64,000 bases of DNA from Ampelocalamus luodianensis (taxonomy: Eukaryota; Streptophyta; Magnoliopsida; Poales; Poaceae): the NCBI GenBank assembly GCA_036346255.1, contig CM070634.1:74232476-74296475 (forward strand), read 5' to 3'. A program made the translations under genes and the position numbers. The notes below the pieces were generated by a model. The model did not search any database. It was not told the DNA's origin and saw only the letters and a program-made list of their open reading frames with translations. This document shows, one piece after another, positions 1 to 11,726 of this stretch. Positions within the stretch are counted from its first letter, which is position 1. The number at the start of each line of letters is the position of its first letter.

Positions 1-1110
1 CCGAGGTCCCGCGCTTTGACAAAGCACCTTGGACCTCCTCGAGCTCTTCGTAGCCGCTCTAAGACCTCCCACGCTAGATCTCGACCTTTAGATCCTCCCC
101 GTGAAAACCCGTAAGTGTAAGACCTCCCCTCGCTTAATCTCGGCCGTTAAGACCACCCTCGGTTAGATCTGTGCCGTAGATGGGTTTCCGCAAAAATTTC
201 TAAGTCCCAGGACCTCCCTAGTTCCAACTCGGCCTTTAAAGACCTCCTGGGATTAGCTCTTAGCCGTTAGATCTGGCTCTGTGTTAAATCTTTCGCACTA
301 GGACCTCCCCTGAGTGATCCTAGTCGCTTAAGACCTCTTGGAACTCCATCCGAGCCACTAGGACCACTCCTGCAAAAAGACCTCCTCGGGTCATTTTTGT
401 AAAACCACCTTCGGACCTCCCGAGGTCCTCGTTGAAAAGACCTCCTCGTGGTCCTCTTTGCAAAGAGCACCCCGGTCCTTGTTAGGAAACCTCAGACCTC
501 CCAATCTTGATCTTAGCCGTTCGCGACCTCCCGGCTTTAGATCCGAGCGTTGGATTTTATTTGTAAAATCTTTAGTCACACGACCTCCCTCCGCGTTGTC
601 TGGACCGCTCAAGACCTCCCTAGGTCTAATCTCAACCGCCCGCATCTCCTCCCGATAAAACACTATCGCTAGAACCTCCCGAGAAGATCTTGGTCATCCA
701 AGACCTCCTCGTGTCAATCCCAACCGATCAAGACCTCCTCCGGAAGATCTTGACCGCCAGGACCTCCTCCTTTGGATCGAGAGCGTTAGGACCTCCTCCT
801 TCGGTCTAAACCGTTAGATTTAGATCTAACGGGTTAGACCTCCTTCTGTGGATTTAAAGCCTTGACCTCCCTAGTGCTCGGACCGCGAACTCGATCCGAC
901 GGTCACGACCTCTCGTTAGGCGCGTAGACCTCCTTGCGCGGCGCTGTGCACGCACCGGTCGTGATCGTTGGATCAGATCTCAACGATCCGCACCTCCCGA
1001 TCGCGGGAGGAGGTCTTGTGCGCTGTTGCAGCGTCGAGGCTCGTAGCCGCCGGACCTTGATCTAACGCCCACGACCTCTCCTTGTCTTCCAGCTTCGTTT
1101 GGACCTCCGA
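1..1110 (+). repeat. Degenerate GGACCTCC-motif array
   Basis: About 30 copies of (A/G)GACCTCC(C/T) or close variants recur every 30-45 bases. Many are followed 10-20 bases later by TAGATCT...GCCGTTA-like text, so the original unit was roughly 35-40 bp. The array lies in the 5' half of the LTR, where related LTRs in this window carry a different GC-rich stretch. Short open frames here are chance readings of the repeat. Confidence 0.7.
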
Positions 1111-3423
1111 GCTTAAGTTTCCTAAGTCTTTTGTCGTTTCAAATTTCAAAAGTGCATAACTTTGTCATTTTAACTCCTTTTGAATGATTCCGATTCTTTG
1201 TAGCTTTGTTATAGTATAAACTTTAACTGAGAATGAAATTAGGCCCTGTGTTGTAGCAGAAAAATGATTTTAATAGCATGATCTTGTTTAATGAAAAATG
1301 AGGTCTAGAAATTCATGAAAATTTGTAAATCACATAACTTCCTCTCTGTAGTTGCAAAGTGGGCAAACTCAACCTGGTAAATTTGGCCTATAGACATGCT
1401 TTAAATTGATCTAGGCTTTGTCTTTATTCATGTTCTGAGAAATGATATATGCTAGTTGTAGAACTTAGAAAATCATAACTAAATCATCTTAACTCCAAAT
1501 GACCTAAAATTTTATATGGGTTACCACTATACCAGTAGGTAGCTACCATAAAATTTCAGCTTCAAAATCTTTCTAGAAAATATTTTGCTACAGTGCTAAT
1601 TATGGCCAAAATGAGTTTTTAAGTAATATCTTTTGCACCACAAATCCAAATTAGGTTTTTCCAGTTTCTATGTCTTGGTATATTTGTATTCTACCTTGTG
1701 TATAAATTTCGTGGTATTTGGATAATTTTTGCTTGCTCTTTTGTTTAAGTGTTGCTAGTCTTATTGGTTGTTCTTGGTTCTTTTTGCCCTTTCGCTTAGG
1801 ATTCGACATTTGCGGTAACCCCGAGAACGACCCTCCGCAACAAATTGAGCAACAGCAAGCAGACAAGCAGTTTGATCATGTTAATCCCAGTATTTTAAGT
1901 ATTTATGTTGATTACAAATTCTATGTATGCATTGCTACTTTGTTTTAATAGTTGGCCTAGTAGATGCATTTCCTTAGCAAATGATTATCCTCTACTTCCA
2001 TGAGCCTAGGTTACTTGCTGTGATTTAGAGTTCGTGGATGGGCTCTTGTCACTTAGTAGTTGCGAATTAATTGCTTAGCCATGCTTAGCTTTCGTAGAAA
2101 TGGGCGGTTATTGACTTGTCGATAACCTTGATCACACAAAACTTATTATGATTTATGATTTCCACCTTGTGCCATGTCTACTTATGAAAACTAAAACTAA
2201 AAACAAAATGATTTAGACTTGGGCACAATGGTAAGATGGTGTGATTGTGGGGTGTGATCGAATGGTGCCCGGTCAACAAGGACCGAACATCTTGTTACAC
2301 TAAACCAAGCATTTTAGCGTGCATAACCACATTAGAGGGTATGGGACCTCTCTTGACTTAGTACTTTGGCGTGTATTGGCTCCAGTCGCAGGAGTCGCAG
2401 GGAGGGATGGTGTTGGGAGCATTGTAGTGTCCAAAGGCTTCCCGTGATGGCTGGTTGTCTTTCGGCTTGCAATGTAAGCATATGGGTTTCTATCCATATG
2501 AGCGGCTCGTAGTTAATACACAAGATTGGAAATGTCTCAGAGGACTTAGCTGTACAAGATACCTTCTAAGTGTGCTTTGTGGCTTAAAGGCGGTGCAAGT
2601 GTGGGTACATTGGTACACCCCCGCAGGGTTAAAACTATTCGAATAGCCTCGCCCTAGGTTATGGACACGCTTGGCAAGGTCTTTCAAGAGTTAGACTACA
2701 ACCTTTTAAATTAAAACTTGATGGGTGGTACGAATCGGGATTCGTGTATATGTTGTGGTGACTATTGGGTTAGTCACTTCCGTGTGGTTATCAGATGTAT
2801 CTTTACTTCATCATACTTTGATAACAAAATAAATTTGCAAACTTGCTTTTAAAATGTATTACATTATTGCAAATAAAGTTGGCTTCATGCAAATGAGACA
2901 TATGACCTCCACCTAAATAAGCTTGCATGTAGTTTATGAATAGGTCTGCTATTCCACACGTCGTTTCTTATGCGTACAAAGACAATCTTTGTACTCAGTT
3001 GCTATGCTTAATTGTTTTGTTGCAGAGGAGGAAGGTGAGCCTGAAGGGCCTCACTTTTGTGAGCTGTGTTGTGGTAGCTTGTGGGGCGACTAGCTTGGCG
3101 GCCCGGTCGGTTGCCTTGTGGGTTATGTTGGCTAACCGGTCGACTTTTGTTCTAGCCATCTTATGGCGCTTTTGCTTCCGCTGTCATTCTTGTATATTGT
3201 TCTATTTGGCCGGTCGGCTCTCTTTTGTAATAACTTTACTTTATGTATGTCGTTGTTGAACTTAGTAATGTATGTGTATGGAATGGATGTGTAATTTTGT
3301 GATGATGTACATATGCTGCAATTCTGGGAAGCATATGTCCATCGAGGCTTAGAATGTTTAATTAGTAACGCTAGAACCAATTGGAGGTTAAGTGTTACTA
3401 GTTAAATATTCCGGGTCCTCACA
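1..3423 (+). mobile_element. 3' part of a large gypsy-type LTR
   Basis: The sequence ends in GGGTCCTCACA, the same 3' terminus (reverse-complemented) as the LTRs at 24578-29518 and 31306-36263. From about 1800 onward it shares their modules in the same order: a GCAAG...TTTGATCAT block near 1865-1880, a ...GACTTGGGCACAATGGTAAGATGGTG block near 2215-2240, and AAAACTATTCGAATAG near 2631-2646. The LTR start lies upstream of the window. No primer-binding site follows 3423; sequence resembling the inside of a copia LTR follows instead. I infer a solo or broken LTR inserted into that copia LTR. It encodes no recognisable protein. Confidence 0.75.
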
Positions 3424-3564
3424 AAGATGTTTTAGAAGCTTAGTCCCGGAGTTTGAATGAAGACATGAAAAGGAAATGCAAAGGTGATAAGAGATCAACA
3501 TGGCTCAAGACAAAGGAGTCATGCTTTGCATTTTGATAAGCTTCTGGAAGAATTTCAGTGGAAA

Positions 3565-4075
3565 TCGGTACGACCGCATTTGATAAGCGGTACTACTAGT
3601 GTGCGGTAGTACCAGATTTTATATGACGGTATGTTTATTCCAGAGAGCTCATTTTTGGTGTTCTATTCTTCTTTGGAAAAGTCGGTAGTACCGACGTTGT
3701 CATGCAGGTACTACCGCACTACGGTATGACCGAAGGTAGTGCGGTATTATCGGGTGAACGTTCGGACCATCCGAACGTACTCGTTTGAACATTTGGACCG
3801 TCCGAACATCTCGACCAATCATGTGACCTGGTCAGGTCGAACCTGGGAGGCAGTAGTACTGGAGTTCGTTTGATGGAACTACCGCATAGCGGTAGTACCA
3901 GAGTTCATTGTGTGGAACTATCACAACCCGGTTGGACCGATCAAAGAGCGGTACATTTTTTACAGAGAGATACCTTTTGGAGCATGTTTGCTCCCTTAGA
4001 AGAGCGGTAGTACCGGTACTCTTTTGGCGGAACTACTGCATCATGGTATGACCGCATGATTAATGGCGGTAATAC
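3565..4075. repeat. GCGGTAGTACCGC palindromic motif cluster 1
   Basis: Repeated, partly palindromic words of the form (G)CGGTAGTACCG(C) occur about a dozen times in both orientations, separated by 15-40 bases. One sub-cluster near 3755-3815 instead reads GTTCGGACC..CCGAAC. They sit inside the copia LTR. Confidence 0.7.
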
Positions 4076-4199
4076 CGCACCTGTCAGAAATAGCTTGTAC
4101 ACAAGCATTTTAATGCAGGTATATCTTGGTAATTTGTGTTAATCATTGTGGGACTAATATTTTTCATGAGTTGGATAAATAGGTTATATTCTAGGGTGA

Positions 4200-4400
4200 T
4201 GAGGACTTTAGATGGCATCATGAGTTGATCGTCATCAAGTCAAAGTTCAAGAAGAGGATGTATCATGTGTTGATACATATTAAGATGTCGAAGATGAGAT
4301 GATCATATGTTGATCATTAAGTCAAGAGAAGACCCATCATGTGTTGATGGAGGACCAGTAAAGGATGCTTCATGGGTTGATGCATACCAAGATAATGACC
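4200..4400 (+). repeat. ATCATGTGTTGATG short repeats in copia LTR
   Basis: At least five copies of AT(C/G)A(T/A)G(T/A)GTTGAT with variants are spaced about 40-50 bases apart. The same array in reverse orientation (CATCAACACATGATG) lies at 24185-24460, which supports the family link between the two LTRs. Confidence 0.65.
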
Positions 4401-4629
4401 CGGACTTGAAGTAAAGATGTACGTCATAAAGCTTAAAGAGGATGCTCAAGGCAATGGTATGACTAGCTAGGGCTAAGGATGTGTTCCTAGTCTTTTACCA
4501 GTCTTGGTGTTTGGTTGGAAGGACGGATGGCTAGTATAAGTTGCCATTATATTAAGAGGGGTCTTATCTAGTAGTTTGAGTCTCATCATGTGTTGATAGC
4601 TCAATCTCGCTTGCTCTAACTCTCCGTGA

Positions 4630-4800
4630 TATGATGCTATTATTTGCGAATGTGTTTTGCAAATAGTTGAGGCTCATGCGTTTAATTCTTGTAGCATGTA
4701 ACTATACTTTGCAAATGTCTTTTGCAAATTGTTGAAGTCCATGTACCTATTCCTTGTGGCATCATCTAAGTTTGAAAATATGTTTTGCATATTGTTGGGA
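4630..4800 (+). repeat. About 78-bp repeats with TTTGCAAAT core
   Basis: Three diverged units begin near 4640, 4710 and 4770. Each carries a ...(T)TTTGCAAA(T)..GTTG...CATG pattern and a following ...TTGT(A/G)GCAT word. The reverse-oriented counterpart is at about 23755-23960 in the second copia LTR. Confidence 0.55.
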
Positions 4801-5040
4801 TTCATGCATGTTCCCTTGATATGGTCTAAGATTGATTGCTGCTATTTCCTTGGACTTAGACCATGGTTGTGACTCTCTGGAGTTCTTGTGCTTTCTGTAT
4901 TGATTTAATGTGTTTGAGATCATACAATCCGGTGGGTTGTGTAGCCCTCTGAATAAGCTTTCAGTAGAGTCCAAGATCACTCAATTCTGACATCGAAGTC
5001 AAAAGTTATGACCATTTTACCAAGTGTCGTCTGTGCTGAA

Positions 5041-5235
5041 ACTGGACTACGGTAATACCGCCCGAGAAGAGAGGTACTACCGCAGAACGGTAGTTCCGAC
5101 CCTTGTATTGTGGTAGTACCGCACTAAAATCTTTAACGGCTAGCTTTTGAACCATTAATGCACCCGTGCAATTGATGAACAGTAAAAACTGTAGTACCAT
5201 AGTTTGTACGACGATACTACCGCAAGTCCTGATAT
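5041..5235. repeat. GCGGTAGTACCGC palindromic motif cluster 2
   Basis: A second set of CGGTA(G/A)TACCGC words lies just upstream of the LTR TATA box. At the equivalent place in the other copia LTR (23285-23530) the repeated palindrome is different (CCGGTCAGTCCGG type). Confidence 0.65.
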
Positions 5236-5277
5236 TTCCAGGAAAATGCTCCCAACAGCTAGTTTTTGTGTGTGGGC

Positions 5278-5287
5278 TATAAATACC
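5278..5287 (+). promoter_or_regulatory. Probable LTR TATA box
   Basis: CTATAAATAC follows the palindromic repeat block and precedes the R/U5-like part of the copia LTR. The same word is at the matching place in the related LTR (minus strand, 23221-23230). Its function as the LTR promoter is inferred. Confidence 0.5.
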
Positions 5288-5992
5288 CCCTTGGTCGGTT
5301 GAGAGACAACCTTTGGCACTCCATTTCATTCTCTTGAGCTAGTGTGAGGTTCTCCTCTCAATTGTGCATGTGTTGCACCTTGTGAGTAAGGAGAGAGATC
5401 TCTAGTTGCATGTGTTGCATCTAGAGTTGGATTTCATATCCACTTGAGCTTATGCATTCGTTGCATGTGGTGAGAGTCAAGCAAGGGGCTTGGTGTTTGC
5501 CGACATCTAGACGACGTTGGAGGCGTCGTGTTCGGTGATCTCTTCAAAGAAGATTGTGAAGAGGCTCGGAGTGTTGTGAAGGTTGGAGTTCAACTACCCG
5601 AGCGGGAAAGAGCTACCACTAGTGGAATTGAGGTGTTTGGCTTAATTCGTGGAACCGGTCTAATTTTTTTGGGCTTGCCTCAACATGGATTAGGGGAGAC
5701 CGGTAAGTCTCCGAACACCGCGGTAAAATATCATTGTGTCATTGTGGTTTGCTTTCTTGTAATTTACTTTGCGTAATTTACATTCCTAGAATTAAATTGC
5801 TTATTTGTATTTGTATGATTTCTTTAATTATCAATAGTCTCATGTTGTTGGTGTACTTAGTAAAGACTACTTGATTTAGGCTTTAATTGTGCAAAACCGA
5901 TTTGTTATTAGCTTCCGCATTAGAAATCGATTTTAGTCAAAAGATTTTTAAAACCATCTATTCACCCTCTTGTCGGCCTCCTCGATATTACA

Positions 5993-7030
5993 GCGCCTTA
6001 CTCACTCGCCCATTCATCTCCCCACCCGAAGCGCACTGACGCCACACGCTCGGCCTCCTCCCGACGATCGCCCCGACATCGACGACGCCGGCTGCCCCCG
6101 CTTCATCGCTACCTCTCGCCTTCACCCGAGTCCCCAACAACGCCCGCCACCCCTTCTATGTCGTGTCGTCACCACTCGATTCCCATTCTCCCCGCCGCCG
6201 ACGCCCTGCTTCCTCGCCCCCGACCCGATGTTTGCCTCGCTTCTCCGGTGTCTCCAAGTTCGACCAGGCCACCTTCGACCTCATCTTGGTGAGACTTCCC
6301 CATTTGCTCTTCCTAGTTCCCGTCTCAGATTCCCGTCTCAGATGTATGATTTGTGTGATCGTTGTTTAGATGCACTTGTTTTGTGATTATATGCCTCTAT
6401 TGAATAGTGATGGCTTGGTTCAGGGCTGGTTATTTAGAACTAGGGATGATGACGTGTGGAGATTGGTCTGTGCTGCGAATTAGTGCCAAGTTGTGTTGTA
6501 TGCTTTGGTGTTATGCAGATAATTAAATTTGTGCCATGATTGTACTTTTATACGATGGAATCATTTGTCTATCTCTGTTGAGTTATAGGGGCTGATGACT
6601 AATTAGATGGTAATCAAGATGTCTTGTCTTCATCGCTAAGCATGTCAAGGCATTGTCAAATGTGTTATGTTTCTAGGTCAAATTATTCGTGGTTCTAATA
6701 TGATTTGATATGTTTATGGCCTTCATGGGTTCAAATTTCTAGCATGGTGAACTCACAATTTAGTTGCATTTCTTAGTATTGTGCTAGAAGTAGCAAATCG
6801 TTGTTGGTAATAACTGCTGAGTTCATTAATAATCTGCTAGCTTTTGGTTATATAGTTAATTGGTTGGACAACTTCTATTTTTCTTTATAAAATATGTTTC
6901 CAAGGAAATTATCTTCAAAATACCTAGTGGATATCAACTTGTAATCCATTTTATTTAAACTGTCAGCAATTTGAATTCTAAAATTTTAGTTCATTGCGTA
7001 TGTAACTTATATAGATAGCAAGTAAGCGAG
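5993..7030 (+). other. GC-rich possible exon followed by intron-like DNA
   Basis: From 5993 to about 6290 the DNA is GC-rich and open in more than one frame. One frame (from 6163) ends FSGVSKFDQATFDLIL at a donor-like TTG|GTGAGA. From 6290 to 7030 it is AT-rich, without ORFs, and looks like an intron. It could be the first exon of a host gene, or of a gene fragment, into whose intron the CACTA element went. I recognise no protein family, and a chance GC-rich LTR-like stretch cannot be excluded. Confidence 0.25.
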
Positions 7031-8100
7031 ATGGTGTTCGCACCGTCTTCGCCGCCATCATCGATGTTGCCGAATGCATCTGGATCTCCGAGGAAAGTGG
7101 TACATAAGCGAGATGGCAGAGGAATATCGAAATTTCCTGTGGGCCGAATGACCATCACGGAGGTCAATACCGTTGGGGTCCATCTGAGTCCCAAGAAAGT
7201 AGCGACGAGATTTCGGACCATCTACGGGTACTTGGAAGGGAACGGGTCCTCATCACCACACCAAGCTAGAAGTCTCTGACGGACGAGAGAGGGCGGTTGT
7301 GGACTAAAATTTTAGGCTCATTCACTATCCCGAAAATGACAAGTATACGTGGAACAGTAGGCGTTGCTCGCAATGGGACACGCGTGGAGGACCTTCAAGA
7401 GCATGCTTGTCACAGCACGTGAACACGGCCGGACGCCTTCATGAGGTATCAATTTTGTCACGGGATATATGGGACGCCTTTGTGCGGATAAAGACAACGA
7501 CCGACTTCAGGAGCAAAGTGCGGTGCACAAGGCTCTCCTGCACAAAACACTCACTCCCACAAACTCGGCACTGCTGGGTACGCGGGTAAAACCACGCAAT
7601 GGACGGTAGAGGGCGAGAACACAACCCGATCTTTTGTTGATATCACAGATGAGCATGCTCAAAGCTGGTTAAGAGCGAGGGCATCAGCCACATCTTTGGG
7701 CGGCATCTCTTTCACAAACCCAATAGACGAGGAATTGTCCTACCGTCTGGTAAATATGTTGAACTACCTAGTTGTTAATAAGTCCTTAATTTTATAGTGT
7801 CTATAATAACATGACGACCTCTTGGAACGAGCATTGACTTTCTCATCTTCCCAAGGCTCCTTCCAAGCAGACAGGGAAAAGGATATGCTATCTACGGCTC
7901 TAGGAAACAAGGAGCACCCAGGTCGCACGCGAGGTATTGGGGTTTACGTAACTTGGAGGGATGGATTCCGAGACAATTCCGACACGTATAGGAGTAGGAA
8001 GAGATCCAAGGCCGAGCACGAGGTCCGGTTGGTACAGGTGATTAATGCGAGGCTTACTTTAAAATTTCAAGGACAGATAACAAGATTGTAGGATCAAATG
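7031..8100 (+). pseudogene. CACTA ORF remnant, Transposase_24-like region
   Basis: Broken reading frames resemble the plant En/Spm-type protein usually annotated as Transposase_24. The first part (about 7105-7310) contains GRGISKFPVGRMTITEVNTV followed by ...LSPKKVATRFRTI..YL. The later part (about 7870-8090) contains REKDMLSTALGNKEHPGRTR, then GIGVYVTW and DTYRSRKR, a pattern typical of the conserved core (ALG..EHPGR.RG). Stops and frame changes fall between these blocks, for example around 7280-7320, 7440 and 7650. Family membership is recalled from knowledge of rice CACTA proteins; no database search was run. The protein's usual role is as an accessory product of CACTA elements; this copy is dead. 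Confidence 0.7.
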
Positions 8101-8299
8101 AATCAACTCTCAACCGATGCAAGTTGCCCCTATTATTTTGGGAGCCACCATCCTCAACATCGAGTAGCCGTGTCCATGCAAAATTAAACATGACAATGTC
8201 CAATTACCTATCGATAACATTAAGGTAATGCACATCTCTGGAATGCTCTAAAGATAGACCTATAGGACGCCTTAACTAATTAATTGTGTATCGTTTTAT

Positions 8300-9200
8300 A
8301 GGAGCCGATGCCTTGCAAGCTCCAAGTGAGGATGGTTGGGTCCATTTCTATTGAGACTGGGGGATGGTGTATCCATGCTAGGAAGGGATAGTGCAAAGAT
8401 GATACCAAGGTAGCACAGGTTATGCTAGGGTCTAAGTGGACATGGTACATGACAATTTCATGGCCATCCCGTTGGAGATTCACCAAACAAATACATCGAA
8501 TACTATAGGATGCCATGTACACTTTTATCCAAAGGCCCAAGAAGAATATCGCCTGACCTGTGAGTGCCACCATCTCGACACGACCATACCTCTCCAACAA
8601 GACCTCAATGACTTCACCTCAACCTTCGCTTAGCGTAGGCGCCCATCGGTTCCCGTGGAGAAGAGGTCAAGGAACAATAAAAACATGTCGCCTTATCCGG
8701 TTCCTAAGTCGTCTCACAGGAAAACGTGTGACGGGCCACTCGTTAAGGCCAAATCGAAATCGAAGAACATTAAGGCGCCTCCCAAGCCCAGGGAATACTC
8801 CCTCAGAAGTCTGTTGGCCCTCGACACAGTATTAGCTCACACTGGATTAGGTTGCCAGTCTTTGCATGTCTGGTACATGTGAAAGACCAAAGAGAAAGGG
8901 TGTGGTACTGGAATCACCATCAGATACACGAAGGAGCATTTCCTCCACGAGCTGGACCACTTCGTCATGGGCTTCGATGACTTATTCGACCTATTCAATC
9001 TCACTACCCTCGACGCCTCACAATCAAGTTCTACATTCACGTAATACTGATAAATGTCACAACGAATTGCTTATGTATAGATGCATGATAAAAAATGCCC
9101 GGGAATGGCAAGAACCGGTTGGTTTTCTCGACCCACACTTGGTCTCTGAGCAATGCATCAACCAAGACACATCCTACGTTGTGAAATACATAACGACATG
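8300..9200 (+). pseudogene. CACTA ORF remnant, middle region
   Basis: Three frames have to be followed. About 8300-8630 has a degraded PCKLQV... segment. About 8655-8882 has a basic linker (KSKSKNIKAPPKPREYSLRS). About 8925-9060 reads, in the frame of RYTKEHFLHELDHFVMGFDD followed by LFDLFNLTTLDA, like the segment before the Ulp1 domain in CACTA proteins. About 9140-9200 (GFLDPH.VSEQCINQDTSYV) continues it. Interruptions show it is non-functional. The call rests on order and on short family-typical words, not on a search. Confidence 0.55.
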
Positions 9201-9234
9201 ATTGCTTACTCAGGCCGATAAGGACTACATATCA

Positions 9235-9960
9235 CGCCCTTCAACTAAGTAAGTGCTTCACTACTTGCTATACAAATTTTATTTGTACTTTATACGCAGC
9301 ACGAACTTAGGTTTAATGACTATAGTGACATACATGAGTAGGTACCACTGGATCCTTTTAGTCATTATACCAAAGAGGAACGAGGTAATATACCTTGATT
9401 CCCTACTCAACAAAAGTCACGACTTCACCCTTATGCAAGGAATACTTGACAGGTATGCTCACTTCCTCCATACATAACTCTATTGTAGTCTTCCTTCGTT
9501 TGAAATAGCCGAGGATAAATTTTTGGAATCATGTAGGTCGTTCAACGCCTATGTTGCCAAGGAAGGGACATACAAGGAATCGAGCGCCACACTGCAACAC
9601 AGGACACGATTTTGATACGCGCTACAACACAATAATCCTATATCATACTTCGTAATAATGTGTCTCGAATCGACTATACCTATATATGTAATTTATTTTT
9701 GCAGTACACCACCGCAAAAACAAGATCACCTATGTGCATTCTACATTTGCCATCATATGCAAAGAAATCATGAGTGCTAAGAAGAAGGATCTCGAGGTTT
9801 GTTAATCTCGCATAATTATTTTCTAATTATAAATTTAAATATATATGCTTACTACTTTACTCCCGGTAGCGACAGGCTTGAACATATATTTAGATGCACT
9901 CATTATGAGCGAGATCTCTGAGGTTCGAGAGATGCTCATGCGCTTCATCAAGGCGAAGAT
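9235..9960 (+). pseudogene. Ulp1/C48 protease-like remnant of CACTA
   Basis: The frame near 9320-9440 contains YHWILLVIIPKRNEVIYLDS. This is the H-W-x-L motif region of Ulp1-type (SENP, peptidase C48) cysteine proteases, with the histidine retained. Further on, around 9730-9775, a ...DHLCAFYICHH.. frame matches the block that normally carries the catalytic cysteine (C-G-x-Y/F) in these CACTA-borne domains. An intron-like or decayed AT-rich stretch lies at 9600-9710. Captured Ulp1 domains are common in plant CACTA and MULE elements. Stops make this copy inactive. Confidence 0.65.
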
Positions 9961-10239
9961 CGTTAACGCCACCGAGAGTTTCACTCCATCGACACCATGA
10001 ACCACCTTCAAATAATTGATTCAATTGTAATTCACTTTGAGTAGTTGTAATTCAATTGTAACTCTAGCGACAATACTTGAACATATTCTTTTGTAATTGA
10101 TTTTGAATTGTAAATGATCACTTTGAGTTGTCAACAATTGATTTATCTGTGATTTATCTATTTTATGTCTGCTTGTTTTCAGAAGGCATGCCTAACAATT
10201 CCTAAGGCTAGCCAAAAAAAAATAGTTGGTATAAAGAAC

Positions 10240-10627
10240 TATCACAGACAGGTTTATCGTTAAACCATCTGTGAAGGGCTAGTATCACTGACGGTTTTCA
10301 CCAACAACCGTTTGTGATATGTCAGATATAACAGGCGGTTCTATTTATTAACCGTCTGTGATATGTCTCCAATCACAGTCGGTTTGTAAATAGAACCGTC
10401 TGTGATATCCTACATATCATAGACGATTTTTTTGTGAAAACTGTCAGTGGTACTAGCCCTTCATAGACGGTTTCAACAAAAAGCCGTCTGTGTTGTGACT
10501 TATCACAGATGGTTTGTGAACCGTCTATGATAACCACGTGTTATCACAGGCATATAAATTCAAATGTATCAAAAACCATCTGTGATGATGGTTTCGAATC
10601 GTCTGTGATGTCCCTTGTGTAGTAGTG
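10240..10627. repeat. CACTA 3' subterminal repeats and terminus
   Basis: About thirteen copies of ATCACAGACGGTTT or its reverse AACCGTCTGTGAT occur here, many paired as short palindromes. In En/Spm such subterminal motifs bind the element's TNPA-like protein; that role is inferred. The final bases TAGTAGTG are the CACTA terminus. Confidence 0.85.
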
Positions 10628-11322
10628 TCGGCTACCTCTTCACCGACCTCGGCCTCAGCTACCTCACCACTAACACTGGCGATGTCGAGGTAAGACATTA
10701 TTTTCTCATTTTCCATTCTCTGTTGCCTCAGTTTTTGAGTTTGAGTTTGACTTGTTTATTGATGTGGGTTGTAGTTGCTTATGCATACATGAAGGAGATG
10801 GATGTGGTGAGCTACTGCTGGTGGTCGATTTGCCGGTTGCACTGGGGTAACTACTCCCCTAATCTCTATCCCTTTCCCACCCCTTGCTCTGTGATATTGG
10901 TGATGAATGATGTTGGCTATGGTGGGTGTTCTGTGATGGTTGGATGATATGGGTGAGTTCCCTATGTATGATGTTGGTTCATAAGATGTATGTTTCTATA
11001 TGGTATTTTTGAAAGCTGCAATTAACTTTTCAGATCTGTAAAGGTTAGGCTAATTTGTAAAGCTGCAATTAACCTACAAATTTCTAGAATCTTTACCTAG
11101 CTTGTGCCTCGCATCATCAATTATTTATTAATTGGTGTACCAGAAATTAAATATGTTGAGATAGTATCTCTTTGCATCGTTAATTAAAAGATCCTTTGTT
11201 GGCTGAAAGGTTAATTGGCTGTCCTAAGATAATTCTTAACATATTAGTAAAACATTAAATTTTGAGCTCAAAGTATGAGCATTATGCAGTTTCCATTAGT
11301 ATACATGTGGTATATGTTGTGC

Positions 11323-11328
<6 letters not shown>
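10628..11328 (+). other. Flank of CACTA; possible exon then intron-like DNA
   Basis: Immediately after the CACTA end the frame VGYLFTDLGLSYLTTNTGDV runs into GAG|GTAAGAC, a good donor-like site near 10690. Another open stretch (10765-10947) has no recognisable motif. From 10950 to 11328 the DNA is AT-rich with no ORF. It may be the rest of the genic fragment that starts near 5993. No family is recognised. Confidence 0.2.

Positions 11329-11389
<61 letters not shown>
11329..11389. repeat. (TA)n microsatellite, about 30 units
   Basis: An uninterrupted TA run. It borders the left side of an inverted-repeat element. Confidence 0.95.
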
Positions 11390-11391
<2 letters not shown>

Positions 11392-11726
11392 CACCAGTTT
11401 TGTACTCCCTGAGTATGTACTCACTTCTAATATACCATTTAAACGATATATTATACTTCTTTATCATTTTCAAGATACTTAAATACCAATTATAACATAC
11501 TCCAATGCGATTTGATTGAAAAATTTTCATCGCAACCCTTTGTTTTTTGCTATATACCCTTTTTCATATATAAAAGAAGTATATACACAAATTTTGCTAT
11601 AAAAAGTGGCATTTAATAAAAATTTTCATGAAACTCACTTTGGAGTATCTTATAATCATTATTGGAGTATGCTCAAATAGATAAAGAGGTATTATGATAC
11701 GATTTAAGTAGTATGATGATATATCA

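Larger units (their letters stand above)
3424..5992 (+). mobile_element. Ty1/copia LTR, 5'-truncated
   Basis: From about 4130 to 5992 this matches, in reverse complement, the copia LTR at 22439-24577. Shared blocks are a GTGGGACTAA block followed by an ATGAGTTGGATAAATAGG block, an array of ATCATGTGTTGATG repeats, TTTGCAAAT repeats, a TATAAATA box, and the end CGGCCTCCTCGAT(A/C)TTACA. The upstream end is cut by the gypsy-type LTR ending at 3423. No PBS follows 5992, so this is a 3' LTR end or a solo LTR. It differs from its relative in its palindromic repeats (GCGGTAGTACCGC type). Confidence 0.7.
7031..10627 (+). mobile_element. Decayed CACTA (En/Spm) transposon, 3' part
   Basis: The 3' end is clear. 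At 10604-10627 the text reads ...GATGTCCCTTGTGTAGTAGTG, the reverse of a CACTACTACACAAGG terminus, preceded by about 400 bp of subterminal ATCACAGACGGTTT / AACCGTCTGTGAT motifs in both orientations. Upstream are broken coding remnants of a CACTA second ORF. No matching CACTA 5' terminus was found between 5993 and 7031, so the 5' end is truncated or too diverged. Start is approximate. Confidence 0.8.

Noticed and set aside
1651..3259. Several 60-110-codon frames as host genes
   Set aside because: They lie in the LTR part shared with 24578-26280 and 31306-33030, and are not conserved as frames between copies.
11262..11530. Open frames across the (TA)n tract
   Set aside because: They are Ile-Tyr repeats from the microsatellite, not protein coding.
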